Of a stretch of 64,000 bases of DNA, positions 7,898 through 16,967 are shown one piece after another. Made by a program: the position numbers and the translations under genes. The notes beneath the pieces are model-generated. The model saw only the letters and a program-made list of their open reading frames with translations. It did not search any database and had not been told where the DNA came from. The stretch is from positions 1 through 64,000 of the forward strand of contig JAEWMJ010000008.1 in the NCBI GenBank assembly GCA_023393165.1, given 5' to 3'. Origin of the DNA: Bacillota bacterium (lineage in GTDB: Bacteria > Bacillota > Clostridia > Christensenellales > Christensenellaceae). Each line of letters starts with the position of its first letter. The stretch's first letter is position 1.

Positions 7898-8714
7898 TTA
7901 CAGCTTTATGCAAAATGCTCTCATTGTATCTGTGTTTATATCTTTTCTTTGCCCCTGTATAGGGATCTTTCTTGTTCTCAGGCGTTATTCCATGATCGGT
8001 GATACCCTGGCCCATTCTTCTCTTGCCGGAGTCGCAGTTGGACTGTCATGCGGCCAGAATCCAATACTCGGCGCTTTTATTTTTACTTCTATATGCGGCG
8101 CATTAATTGAATTCCTAAGGACTTATTTTAGAAAACACACAGATTTAATTCTGGCAATAGTCCTTTCTCTCAGCGTCGGGACAGCTATCACAATCATCAG
8201 TTCGGGAAACGCCCATGCGAATGTGGACTCTTTCATGTTTGGAAGCATTCTTACCGTGACTCAATCTGACATTATGATGGTTCTGATCCTGAGTGTGATT
8301 TCCGGATTGGTGTTGATTTTTTTATATCACCAGATGGTATATATCGCATATGATGAGGATGCTGCAAAAATTGCGGGGGTGAAAGTTAAACTGATCAACT
8401 ACATATTTTCTGTTCTAGTCGCCTCCGCTATAGCCGTATCCATCCGGATCGTTGGCGTGCTTGTGCTGAGTTCAATGATTGCGCTTCCTGTCGCGACTTC
8501 TCTGCAGCTGGAAAAAGGATTTAAAGCAACTCTTTTTTTATCGGCTGTTTTCAGTATAATCGATATCTTGCTCGGGCTTTTTATATCGTATTATCTGAAC
8601 GTCGCTCCCGGCGGTTTTACAGCTCTTATTTCGGTCGCTGTTCTTATCCTGGCGATTGCCGGCAAAAAAATATCAGTGAAAATCAAGACAAATTCACTGA
8701 CAATACAAAACTGA
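7881..8714 (+). CDS. znuB: Zinc ABC transporter permease
   Basis: This roughly 277-residue protein with about eight transmembrane helices belongs to the ABC-3 family. It shows the typical opening FMQNALIVSVFISFLCPCIGIFL in part, LRRYSMIGDTLAHSSLAGVA, and GVLVLSSMIALPVATSL. The start is uncertain: ATG 7881 is favoured, with TTG at 7872 and 7890 also possible. It overlaps the znuC end. The gene converges with the Fur-family gene, 26 bp apart. Confidence 0.85.
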   Translation: MKILFNYSFMQNALIVSVFISFLCPCIGIFLVLRRYSMIGDTLAHSSLAGVAVGLSCGQNPILGAFIFTSICGALIEFLRTYFRKHTDLILAIVLSLSVGTAITIISSGNAHANVDSFMFGSILTVTQSDIMMVLILSVISGLVLIFLYHQMVYIAYDEDAAKIAGVKVKLINYIFSVLVASAIAVSIRIVGVLVLSSMIALPVATSLQLEKGFKATLFLSAVFSIIDILLGLFISYYLNVAPGGFTALISVAVLILAIAGKKISVKIKTNSLTIQN

Positions 8715-8740
8715 TTCAACAATTATGTTAATTTGAACTT

Positions 8741-9181
8741 TTATACCTGATGATTTCCATCCATATGATTGGCTTTGCATTCCTGACAGTATCCAAAGAT
8801 TTCAATTTTATGGCTTTTCACATCAAAATCATATTTTGATTCCATCAACTTGCTGAATTCGCCAAACGGACAGTCATCAATCGGAATAATTTTATGACAA
8901 TCCATGCAGATAGCATGATGCCTGTGTTCTTCACAGCACAGTTCATATCTGGCCCTGCCGTCAGTTGACAGATTTGATTTAAGAAGTATGCCTTTGTTTG
9001 TTAAGGTCTCACAGGTTCTATAAATCGTGGACAGGCTGCACTTCTCATTTTGAGCGTGTACAATGTCATATAATTCTTCAACCGTTTTCGGTTCAGACTT
9101 TTTCATTATTGCAAGAATCATCTGCCTCGCTTTTGTTTTCCGCAGATTATCGTTTTCCAATATTTTATTACTATCGTCCAT
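8741..9181 (-). CDS. Fur-family metal-responsive repressor (candidate Zur)
   Basis: The 146-residue protein has a winged-helix domain (SLSTIYRTCETL is the recognition-helix region) and a C-terminal dimerisation domain with HRHHAICMDC and the second zinc-binding pair CQEC. These are the structural Cys4 site and His-rich segment of Fur/Zur/PerR proteins. The start MDDSNK is preferred because AAGGA is 12 bases upstream, while the upstream ATG abuts it. Its position beside znuCB and the twin palindromes at zinc promoters argue for Zur. Sequence alone cannot exclude Fur or PerR. No copy of the palindrome was seen in front of this gene. Confidence 0.8.
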   Translation of the reverse strand: MDDSNKILENDNLRKTKARQMILAIMKKSEPKTVEELYDIVHAQNEKCSLSTIYRTCETLTNKGILLKSNLSTDGRARYELCCEEHRHHAICMDCHKIIPIDDCPFGEFSKLMESKYDFDVKSHKIEIFGYCQECKANHMDGNHQV

Positions 9182-9341
9182 CAAAAATATCATTCCTTAT
9201 ATATTTTGATATCATTGTAACTTTTTATAGAAAATAAATCAATATTGTCCGATTTTATCCGATTAAAAGCGTATTGAATAAATAACAGAACACTTACCGC
9301 CATTACAGCCATCCAGAAACCAAATGAGCATGTTTTGTCTC

Positions 9342-9980
9342 TTACTCAATATTATCTTCATCTTTGTTATGCTTTTTAGTTAGCCTTTTTTTATAAAATA
9401 ATATTACACATGCAACTATTGTAATAAAGATAAGCACAAGAATTACTTTTGAATACATTCCTATATAATCCACGATACTTTCCCATTTAGAACCTGCATA
9501 TGCACCCAGAAATATTAATAACGTATTCCATAAAACAGATCCGGCCAATGTAAATAGTAAAAATTTAGTCATGTTCATTTTAGTCATTCCAGCAGGTATG
9601 GAAATCAAGCTGCGTACAATTGGCACAAATCTGCAGAAAAACACCGCTTTTTCACCGCGTTTTAAAAACCAAACACGTGCTTTTTCAACATCCTCCGGCC
9701 TTATATGCAGCATCTTTCCCCATTTCCCAGTAAGCCAGCGTTCTAAACGTTCTGTATTTAAAAGTATGCCGACCCAATACAAAACAAGTGCTCCGGCAAG
9801 TGAGCCTGCCGTAGCAAACAATATAACTCCCCATATGTTCATATGGCTGAATGTTGTCATGAAACCTCCAAAGGTTAGAATAACCTCGGATGGGATCGGA
9901 GGAAAAATATTTTCGATAGCAATCAGCAAACCTATACTGATGTATCCAAATTGGTTTATCAAATTTATAATCATGTCCAT
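9342..9980 (-). CDS. DedA/SNARE-associated (VTT domain) membrane protein
   Basis: The protein (about 212 residues) starts at MDMIINL, which has AGAGGA nine bases upstream. It carries the DedA signature ENIFPPIPSEVILTFGGF, the FCRFVPIVRSLISIPAGM segment with conserved arginines, and about four to five hydrophobic helices. DedA proteins are lipid-carrier/phospholipid translocases that affect membrane potential and stress resistance. Its promoter shares a sequence with the promoter of the nearby PadR operon, so it may belong to that regulon. Confidence 0.87.
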   Translation of the reverse strand: MDMIINLINQFGYISIGLLIAIENIFPPIPSEVILTFGGFMTTFSHMNIWGVILFATAGSLAGALVLYWVGILLNTERLERWLTGKWGKMLHIRPEDVEKARVWFLKRGEKAVFFCRFVPIVRSLISIPAGMTKMNMTKFLLFTLAGSVLWNTLLIFLGAYAGSKWESIVDYIGMYSKVILVLIFITIVACVILFYKKRLTKKHNKDEDNIE

Positions 9981-10008
9981 TTTATTTATTCCTCTTGAAT
10001 TCATTATA

Positions 10009-10065
10009 TTAAGTACTTAATATTATTTAGTATACTATTAGTGCTTAATAATGTAAAGTACTTTT
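10009..10065 (-). promoter_or_regulatory. DedA promoter with PadR-operon-like operator
   Basis: On the minus strand TTTACA (10057-10052), a 17-bp spacer and TATACT (10034-10029) form a good promoter. The -35 is embedded in AAGTACTTTACATTATTAAG, which matches the promoter of the PadR operon (11211-11230) at 17 of 20 positions. A second perfect palindrome, TTAAGTACTTAA (10009-10020), lies downstream of the -10. Confidence 0.6.
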
Positions 10066-10098
10066 TATAAAATCAAAATTTTCCAGAAATAAATAAAA

Positions 10099-10143
10099 TA
10101 AGCTGTCCTATGCGAAAGACTTGGTTCCGCCTGGTACAGCTTA
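10099..10143 (-). terminator. Terminator of the PadR operon
   Basis: On the minus strand TAAGCTGTACC pairs with GGACAGCTTA (one bulge) and is followed by TTTTATTT. It lies 58 bp past the stop of the DUF1700-like gene. Confidence 0.6.
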
Positions 10144-10200
10144 CAGCCCGTTTAAAAAATAAAGGTATTAAAATGAATCAAACTAATTATATCATACGAA

Positions 10201-10833
10201 TCAGCGTACTATTTTTCTTGCAACCAAAACATCTAATAATTTGTATAAAACTATTAAACCTAAAAACGAAATAGAGTATAAGATGAGCATAAAACTAATT
10301 GCATGCAGCACAAATATATCTCCCAAAGCAGCATTTATCATAGACTGGATAAATATAAATGCAGCTGCAAAAATCACAGCATACCCCAGAAGATAATGAT
10401 GAGCAGGGAGTTCAAAAATTCCGCTGTTCTTTAAAAATGAAGTGAATTCCTGTACCTGAAATTGCCCAATAGCTGTTTTTACAGCCTCTTCTTTTGTTTT
10501 GCCGTTCGTTTCCAGATCTTTTACAAAATCATTCAAGTATGTTCGAAGATCTTCCTTTTCTTTTTTACTCATCGCAAGGCTATCTACATAAGCATCAATA
10601 TTATCGCATTTTTTATACAGCGCATTAATTTTAATATGATCAATATAGTTTAAAATACTCCATATAAACGCACAAGCAATTGAGATTCCATAAATCCATT
10701 CAAGTGTCCCGTTTATAGACGTATTAATCTTGTCTATATAAAGTGAGATTATAAATAATATCATGGATCCTGCTAATAACCACAAATATCGGATATCAGA
10801 TAAAGCGAACATCTTATATATAAATGACTTCAT
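10201..10833 (-). CDS. PadR-associated membrane protein with DUF1048/DUF1700-like domain
   Basis: The 210-residue protein has two N-terminal and three C-terminal hydrophobic segments. They flank a soluble helical stretch (about residues 70-140) with the pattern YLNDFVKDLETNGKTKEEAV. This pattern resembles the short helical domains found in membrane proteins encoded next to PadR regulators. It is 12 bp downstream of the PadR gene, in the same operon. The function is unknown. Such pairs usually respond to membrane or antibiotic stress. Confidence 0.55.
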   Translation of the reverse strand: MKSFIYKMFALSDIRYLWLLAGSMILFIISLYIDKINTSINGTLEWIYGISIACAFIWSILNYIDHIKINALYKKCDNIDAYVDSLAMSKKEKEDLRTYLNDFVKDLETNGKTKEEAVKTAIGQFQVQEFTSFLKNSGIFELPAHHYLLGYAVIFAAAFIFIQSMINAALGDIFVLHAISFMLILYSISFLGLIVLYKLLDVLVARKIVR

Positions 10834-10845
10834 AAAGAAAACCTC

Positions 10846-11160
10846 CTAAATAAATTTCTCAACGATTTGTGAAGTATTTTTCCAATCGCTGATTAACTGT
10901 TCGAGTTGGTCTTTTCCAAACTCAGTGATCTTGAAATATTTTCTCCTTCCGCCGCCTGTTTCCTCACCCCAATAGAATTCAATGGCTTTCTGCGCTTCCA
11001 ACCGTTTTAATGCCAGATACATGGTAGCTTCCAGGATTTCAAACATGCCTTGAGTTTTTGTTTTTATTATTCTGGATATTTCATAGCCGTAATTATTTCC
11101 TTGGTTCAGGACACTCAAGATTAAAATATCTATGGTCCCCTTCAGCATTTCTTTATTCAT
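10846..11160 (-). CDS. PadR-family transcriptional regulator
   Basis: This 104-residue protein is the short (subfamily-2) PadR form: a winged helix with MLKGTIDILILSVLNQGNNYGYEISR and LYLALKRLE-type recognition helix, wing GGGRRKYFKIT, and a C-terminal dimer helix. It probably represses its own operon and, from the shared promoter sequence, the DedA gene. The start ATG is preceded by AGGAGC. Confidence 0.85.
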   Translation of the reverse strand: MNKEMLKGTIDILILSVLNQGNNYGYEISRIIKTKTQGMFEILEATMYLALKRLEAQKAIEFYWGEETGGGRRKYFKITEFGKDQLEQLISDWKNTSQIVEKFI

Positions 11161-11196
11161 AATCAGCTCCTATACAATACCAGATTCATTTTAATC

Positions 11197-11237
11197 ATAA
11201 TACAGCAATTACTCAATATTGTAAAGTACTTAATATA
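11197..11237 (-). promoter_or_regulatory. PadR operon promoter and candidate operator
   Basis: On the minus strand TTTACA (11225-11220), 17 bp and TATTAT (11202-11197) form the promoter. The -35 lies inside AAGTACTTTACAATATTGAG, closely matching the DedA promoter. This fits autoregulation by the PadR protein. Confidence 0.6.
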
Positions 11238-11336
11238 GATTCTTTCCCTTGTTATAAAACAAAAAGATCAATCAATACCTCCGGATCTTTTGAACCCATA
11301 CCCTTGTCGGATACGCCCCTCATAGGGAGCTTACAT

Positions 11337-11781
11337 ATGTACCGCTTTTGTTTACTCCAAATATCTTTTTTCACATTTTTAATTACATCTTCGCTTTATT
11401 TAATTATCTATTATATTCCTTTTAACGCTGACTTTTCCTCTTATATATTTATCCTAGAAAAAGTTTTTGTTTTTTTATATTGTATTATGTTAATTGCTAT
11501 TTTTTGTTTATTATTACCAAGAATAGGAATAATTTAAAAATACAACTATCGTAAAACCATTTTTTATTTTCTCTGTAATAGCCTTATTCATAAGTCAATT
11601 TTATGCAATTTTTAACGATATTCCAGACAGTAAATATTTAATTATAGTAATATGTTCCGTATTGTTCATAAAAATTTTCTTTCCTTTTGTTATATTATTC
11701 ATCACATTTAAGGGGATTAAAGATAAAGGCTTCTATGGAATGGAATATTATTTTATAAAGTTTAATTTATATTTTATTTAG
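11337..11781 (+). pseudogene. Frameshifted small membrane protein
   Basis: The reading frame starting at ATG 11337 (GGGAGC six bases upstream) gives a hydrophobic protein that stops at 11537. A second open stretch in the +1 frame continues with hydrophobic sequence (VKPFFIFSVIALFISQFYA...) to a TAG at 11781. Together they would encode a membrane protein of about 145 residues with four helices. It is very AT-rich compared with its neighbours. I do not recognise the family. The alternative is one real 66-residue peptide followed by non-coding DNA. Confidence 0.4.
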
Positions 11782-11877
11782 GTAATCCCAATTTTTATTC
11801 TTAACTTTCCTGATCTGCATCAAAAGATCTTTATTCAGATGGCAAGGCTGGGCTAACTATAATACATAAATATAAAT

Positions 11878-11924
11878 CAAAACACCAGAGTTATATGAAA
11901 TTGATCTCATTTTCTGGTGTTTTG
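11878..11924. terminator. Long stem-loop between the remnant and the sugar island
   Basis: CAAAACACCAGA pairs perfectly with TCTGGTGTTTTG (12 bp). The 23-nt loop contains a further near-palindrome. It lies 55 bp past the end of the substrate-binding protein gene on the minus strand and could end that operon or serve both directions. Confidence 0.5.
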
Positions 11925-11979
11925 AACGAATAGTAGTTTTGTTATCAGTAAACTATTTTATTCATTTTTATATCGATAA

Positions 11980-13107
11980 TTAGTAAATATTTTTCCATTC
12001 TCCAATATTGGTTGAATCAAATTTAAAAGGCGGCCCCAGGAGTACTTCAGTCCCGCCGTCTGCCGCCGCGGTTACTTCATAGTCTCCCAAATCACCAGCG
12101 GAGAACTTGTCGCCCACGATACCGGTAATTTGCCCCGAAGTCATAGCGGACGCCGCATAGCCGGACAGGTAGCCGAGATCAATAGGATTCCAAAGGAACA
12201 TATATTCGCATACTCCGTTTTCAATGTATTCTGCCATTTCGGATGGTAATCCAAGACCTGTTAGGGCAACCTTACCACCTAAGCCCTTGTCCGTTAAAAC
12301 CTTGCCTGCTGCCGCTATTCCAACCGTCGTCGGAGCTACGATGCATTTAAGGTCAGGATATGTCTGCAATAACGCCTCCGTCTCGGATACAGATTTGTCA
12401 CGAAGGTCATCTCCATATGCTACCTTTACCAATTCCAATCCCGAATATTTCGAATCGGATTTCAGTATCGTCTGCATGGACTCAATCCATGCATTCTGAT
12501 TGGAAGCCTGACTGGTAGCGGATAGTATGGCAAACTGACCGCTTCCTCCGCACATGTCGTAGGCCGCGTCTACCAATGCCTGTCCGATCAAATTTACGCC
12601 CGCCTGATTAATAAACAGTTTTCTCGACGCAGAGTTCACGCTTGAATCGGCCGCCAGAACGGCAACGCCCGCATTCATCGCTTTTGTTAAAACAGGCTGG
12701 AGCGCATCGATATCATTTGCGACAACAGTAATGGAATTAACGCCCTGCGCAATCAGTTCTTCAATAATCTGGATCTGTCCTTCAGCCGTAGGTTGATCCG
12801 GTGCTCTTAAAATTGCTTCTCCGCCGGTCTCCTTGATTGCGTTTTCAAAGCCTTCCATTTCCTTTTCGCCGTACGGGTTGCCTGTGTTTTTGAACACTAT
12901 AGCATGCTTTCCACCGCCCGAAGCCGCCGAAACGTCAGGCGATGTTTCTGCTCCCGATGCTGTAGCCCCTGACGCCGATGCGCCAGCTTGCACAGACGCC
13001 GACGCCGGTGCAGTCGAGCTTTCTTCCGAGGAAGCCTGGCAGCCTGCAAACAATGCCGCAAGCAAAGCCAAAACAACTACCAAAGAAATAATTTTTGTTT
13101 TTTTCAT
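11980..13107 (-). CDS. Rhamnose-type sugar ABC transporter substrate-binding lipoprotein (RhaS-like), system 1
   Basis: The 375-residue lipoprotein has a signal peptide ending LFAGC and then a Ser/Ala-rich linker (about residues 25-65). A periplasmic-binding-protein type I fold of the RhaS/LsrB kind follows. The C-terminal LLGPPFKFDSTNIGEWKN resembles RhaS proteins. It is the last gene of an operon read leftwards, ATPase-permease-permease-SBP. In Bacillota the protein would be anchored on the outer face of the membrane. Specificity for L-rhamnose or another 6-deoxyhexose is inferred from the surrounding genes; AI-2-type ligands are the main alternative. Confidence 0.83.
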   Translation of the reverse strand: MKKTKIISLVVVLALLAALFAGCQASSEESSTAPASASVQAGASASGATASGAETSPDVSAASGGGKHAIVFKNTGNPYGEKEMEGFENAIKETGGEAILRAPDQPTAEGQIQIIEELIAQGVNSITVVANDIDALQPVLTKAMNAGVAVLAADSSVNSASRKLFINQAGVNLIGQALVDAAYDMCGGSGQFAILSATSQASNQNAWIESMQTILKSDSKYSGLELVKVAYGDDLRDKSVSETEALLQTYPDLKCIVAPTTVGIAAAGKVLTDKGLGGKVALTGLGLPSEMAEYIENGVCEYMFLWNPIDLGYLSGYAASAMTSGQITGIVGDKFSAGDLGDYEVTAAADGGTEVLLGPPFKFDSTNIGEWKNIY

Positions 13108-13134
13108 GATATTTTTCCTCCTTCACTCCATTAA

Positions 13135-14163
13135 CTATTTAATGAAAATATTTTTTTTAATTGCGTTTTTGTTGATCATAAGATTAGAAATCAGAACTGA
13201 ACCAATGAGCAGTATGCCTACTATCACGATCATCAGCTGAGACTGAACATTGATCAGCCCCAGGCCGTATCTTAAATATCCGATAATGAATACTGCAAGT
13301 ACCGCCCCAATCATATTCCCTTTACCACCTGCCGTGGAGATTCCCCCCAGTACGACCATGGCGATTACATCAAGCTCATAACCCTGCGCCACGTTCGGCC
13401 TTGTCGAGGCCATTCTGGATGTCAGGAATATCGCGCAAACACCCGCCATAAGACCCATCAGAACAAAAATGATTATCTTGTTTTTATTTACTTTTATACC
13501 GGAATAACGGCTGACGGCAGCGCTGTTTCCCATGGCATAAATTTCGTTGCCAAAACGCGTTTTATGAAGCAATATTCCAAAAACAACAGCCAAAATAATA
13601 AACAAGACTAAACAAAACGGTATGATGCCCACATACCCCCAGCCAAAATACTGGAACCAGGACGGGAATCCGCCGGCAGCCTGATCCTTTAGAATAATAT
13701 AAGCGATCCCTCTGAAAATGGTCATGGTAGCGAGTGTGATAATCATGGAGGGGAGTTCTCTTACCTTCGCAATCATAAGACCGTTCGCAAGTCCGCATGC
13801 CGCCGATAGTACAAGCGCAATGGCTATTGAAGCTTCCATTGACACTCCCATATTATAGGAGGCGCCCATCACCACCGAACATAAAGCAACTATGGATGCG
13901 ACGGAAATATCAATCTCTCCCAGCAAAATAACAAAAATCATGGCAAGAACCATAAAGCCTTTATCCATAAAATTCATTGTCGCGTCCAATATTTGTTTTC
14001 CTACAAAATAGCCTGAAACAGAGTAATTGAAAATCAGCACGCCTGCTAAAACTAACGCCAAAAGCACTTCCCATTGCAAAAAGAATTTTTTAGGTTCAAA
14101 TCTTTTTTCCAGCGCTCTTCTATCCAACTCAACATTTGTGCGTCGCAATTTATTTGCATCCAT
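13135..14163 (-). CDS. Sugar ABC transporter permease (RhaQ/RbsC-like), system 1
   Basis: The start (MDANKLRR) is chosen for the GGAGGGAGA seven bases upstream; the gene then begins 2 bp after the preceding permease stop. About 342 residues form roughly ten hydrophobic helices with the branched-chain/ribose permease signatures GEIDISVASIVALCS and GGISTAGGKGNMIGAVL. The polar first 30 residues are unusual in length but not in kind. It pairs with the second permease to form the membrane channel. Confidence 0.85.
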   Translation of the reverse strand: MDANKLRRTNVELDRRALEKRFEPKKFFLQWEVLLALVLAGVLIFNYSVSGYFVGKQILDATMNFMDKGFMVLAMIFVILLGEIDISVASIVALCSVVMGASYNMGVSMEASIAIALVLSAACGLANGLMIAKVRELPSMIITLATMTIFRGIAYIILKDQAAGGFPSWFQYFGWGYVGIIPFCLVLFIILAVVFGILLHKTRFGNEIYAMGNSAAVSRYSGIKVNKNKIIIFVLMGLMAGVCAIFLTSRMASTRPNVAQGYELDVIAMVVLGGISTAGGKGNMIGAVLAVFIIGYLRYGLGLINVQSQLMIVIVGILLIGSVLISNLMINKNAIKKNIFIK

Positions 14164-14165
14164 CG

Positions 14166-15164
14166 TTATATCTCCCTCCTGCATAGTGCGTTCCGGTCCG
14201 CTCTGCGTTTAATAAACACATTCAGCATGATGGCAATAAGAATGATCATTCCTTCGATAAAGTCTTCCCAGAATGTGGATACATTGACAAGAGGCAAAGC
14301 ATTTTGTAAAACACCCAAAAGAAGGATACCGAGAATTAATCCTGAAATCTTGCCGCTGCCACCGGATACGCTGACTCCTCCAAGAACACAGGCAGCGATC
14401 ACTGTCATTTCGTATCCCGTTGCGGTATCGCCTTGCGCGGAAGCAAATTTGCTGACCCATAGTATTCCGGAGAGACTTGCGAGAACGCCCATCAGAATAT
14501 ATACCAAAAATAATATTTTATCTTTTTTTATTCCAGTCAAATGGACATTTCCAGGGTTGGATCCAACTGCGTAAATATACCTTCCTGTTCTTGTATAGGT
14601 CAGAAAAAAATATGCGAGTACGATGATAATAACCGCTATAATAAAAAGCGTACTGACAAAGCCGACGCTGCTGGTAGAAATCGCTTTGAATTCCTTTGTC
14701 ATCTGATGCGCCGATACCCATGCTCCGTCACTGATCAGATATGTTGTGCCGCGAAATACATTCATGGTACCCAAAGTGGCGATAATAGGAATAATCTTTC
14801 CCTTGGCAACCAAAAGACCGTTCAGCAGCCCGCAGGCAGCTCCAAGCCCAATACCGGCAAGTATAGCAAAAATGATATTCAGTTCCGGATTGTTCCGTAC
14901 GATTAAACTGGAAGCCATCCCTGATAGAGCCAGCAATGCACCGATAGACAGGTCAATGCCTCCGGTCAGCAATACCATCATCATCCCGACAGAAAGGATA
15001 CCAAGGATGGAGGCGTTTCTCAGCATATCAGATATGTTTTCTAAAGTTAAAAAATTATTATTCAGCATTTGGAAAAAGGCGCATAAAGCAACAAGAAAAA
15101 TAAGCAGCCCGATTTCTCTAAATGTTTTTCTTTTCATATTGTTAGTTCCATTCATCCCGGACAT
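14166..15164 (-). CDS. Sugar ABC transporter permease (RhaP/RbsC-like), system 1
   Basis: The 332-residue membrane protein carries TGGIDLSIGALLALSGM and GGVSVSGGSGKISGLILG, the conserved loops of the ribose/rhamnose permease family. It starts 23 bp after the ATPase stop, with GGAAGGAAG upstream, and is directly followed by the second permease. Confidence 0.86.
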   Translation of the reverse strand: MSGMNGTNNMKRKTFREIGLLIFLVALCAFFQMLNNNFLTLENISDMLRNASILGILSVGMMMVLLTGGIDLSIGALLALSGMASSLIVRNNPELNIIFAILAGIGLGAACGLLNGLLVAKGKIIPIIATLGTMNVFRGTTYLISDGAWVSAHQMTKEFKAISTSSVGFVSTLFIIAVIIIVLAYFFLTYTRTGRYIYAVGSNPGNVHLTGIKKDKILFLVYILMGVLASLSGILWVSKFASAQGDTATGYEMTVIAACVLGGVSVSGGSGKISGLILGILLLGVLQNALPLVNVSTFWEDFIEGMIILIAIMLNVFIKRRADRNALCRREI

Positions 15165-15187
15165 CTATTTATTACTTCCTTCCAGTA

Positions 15188-16684
15188 TTAATCGTTCATA
15201 ATCGCGGCTGCCAGTATCTTTTCCTGCGTCGACTCAGCAATATCAAATTCTGCCGCCACTCTTCCCGCTCTCATTACCACAATACGGTCGGCAATCCCCA
15301 GCACTTCGGGCATTTCGGAAGAAATCAGGATAACGCCATAGCCATTCTCAACAAGGTTGCTGATAATCTCATAAATCGCAGCCTTGGCACCGATATCCAC
15401 GCCCTTCGTCGGTTCATCCATAATAACGATATTTGCATCCGAAACAAGCAATTTAGCAACAACCACTTTTTGCTGGTTTCCCCCCGAAAGCGAAGAAACC
15501 TTATCAAAGATTGTTGAGGCTTTTATAGATAGTTTTTCCGCCATATTCTGAGCCGCTTCATTTTCCGCTTTTCGGTTATACCATATTTTTTTATCAGTAA
15601 AACTGCTCAGATTCCCTAATCCGATGTTTTTTGAGATTTCCCAGTCCAATATCAGCGCCTGGTTTTGTCTGTCCTCTGGAAGCAGTATAACGCCCGCATT
15701 CACTCCCTCCGTTACCGAACGGATCGTTGTTTTTTTACCGTTCACGTATATTTCGCCGGACGTCGCCATGCAAATACCCGCTATGGTTTCTGCAACTTCG
15801 CTTCTGCCCGCACCGACAAGACCGGTCAGCGCTAAAATCTCACCTTTATGCAACCGGAAGGATATATCCTTAAAATGACCCGTTCGGCTGAGTTTTTCGA
15901 TGCGAAGCACTTCTTCTCCGATTTGAACATTACGTTTCGGGAAAAGTTGTTTGATCTCTCTTCCAACCATGGCAACGATCATATCTTCATGAGAGATGTC
16001 CGAAACATTCCATGTTCCTATATACTGCGCGTCGCGCAGTACAGTTACTCTGTCGGCCAGACGGTACATGTCTTCAAACCTATGTGAGATAAAAATAATT
16101 GTTACGCCGTTGTTTCTTAGTTTTTCCGTGTATTCATAGAGTTCTTCACTCTCTCTTTTTGTTAGGGCTGCAGTGGGTTCATCCATGATTATGATTCTTG
16201 AATTTGCAGACAACGCCTTGGCGATCTCAACCAGTTGCTGCTGCGCTACAGAAAGCGTCCCCATGTTTTGTTTGGGATCAATATCCGTCCCCAGCGTATT
16301 AAGCAATTCTTTTGCTTTTTCATTCATGGTTTTCCAGTCTAAAAACTTGGTTTTGCCCTTGAATTTTTCATGGCCAAGAAAAATGTTTTCGGCTACGCTA
16401 AGATCCGGATAAGCAGTGGAATGCTGATAAATGCAGGCTATACCGGCATCTTGGGCATCTTTCGCGGATGTAAACCGGACTTCTTTTCCATCCAATTCCA
16501 TGATGCCTTTTTCCGCCTGGTATACGCCCATAATCACCTTGATAAAGGTCGACTTTCCCGCGCCGTTCTCGCCCATCAAGGCATGTATTTCGCCTTTTTT
16601 CAATTGAAAACTGACTTTGTCCAATGCCTTGACGCCAGGAAATATCTTTGTGATGTTTTTTAATTGTAAAATATAATCGGACAT
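15188..16684 (-). CDS. Sugar ABC transporter ATP-binding protein (RhaT/RbsA-like), system 1
   Basis: At 498 residues it has the two-ATPase-domain layout of the RbsA/MglA family. The first domain has Walker A GENGAGKST and Walker B IIIMDEPTAAL. The second has the degenerate P-loop GLVGAGRSE, signature SLSGGNQQK and IVIMDEPTKGVD. It is the first gene of the leftward importer operon. Its promoter carries a -35-adjacent element shared with four other promoters in the island. The ATG follows AGAGGTAAC. Confidence 0.88.
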   Translation of the reverse strand: MSDYILQLKNITKIFPGVKALDKVSFQLKKGEIHALMGENGAGKSTFIKVIMGVYQAEKGIMELDGKEVRFTSAKDAQDAGIACIYQHSTAYPDLSVAENIFLGHEKFKGKTKFLDWKTMNEKAKELLNTLGTDIDPKQNMGTLSVAQQQLVEIAKALSANSRIIIMDEPTAALTKRESEELYEYTEKLRNNGVTIIFISHRFEDMYRLADRVTVLRDAQYIGTWNVSDISHEDMIVAMVGREIKQLFPKRNVQIGEEVLRIEKLSRTGHFKDISFRLHKGEILALTGLVGAGRSEVAETIAGICMATSGEIYVNGKKTTIRSVTEGVNAGVILLPEDRQNQALILDWEISKNIGLGNLSSFTDKKIWYNRKAENEAAQNMAEKLSIKASTIFDKVSSLSGGNQQKVVVAKLLVSDANIVIMDEPTKGVDIGAKAAIYEIISNLVENGYGVILISSEMPEVLGIADRIVVMRAGRVAAEFDIAESTQEKILAAAIMND

Positions 16685-16771
16685 ATGTTACCTCTTATAC
16701 TTGTTCCTCATAGCGGTTTACAATTTGAATAATCTAAAAGTTTTTCGTTTAAAATATAAATAATTGATTGT

Positions 16772-16812
16772 ATTTTATAACTCATTCCCAATCGTAACAA
16801 TTATTAATGTTG
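16772..16812 (-). promoter_or_regulatory. Promoter of ABC importer 1 with shared sugar-island element
   Basis: On the minus strand CAACATTAATAATTGTT (16812-16796) overlaps the -35 TTGTTA (16800-16795). The -10 TAAAAT (16777-16772) is 17 bp further. It matches the island consensus CAAYTTYWRAWATTGAT at 14 of 17 positions. The rest of the 16685-16967 gap is AT-rich, with no gene seen. Confidence 0.5.
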
Positions 16813-16967
16813 TAGACTTACTTCGAATTATTGTTCAATCGTGGTTAAGATGCACAAAAGTAAAGGCGTCCTTGATTTGCATCAATAAACGCCTTAATTT
16901 CTATAGAAAGACCATCTGATAAAATGCGCTAATGGAATAACCAGTAACCGGGTATAGAAATATGAAA

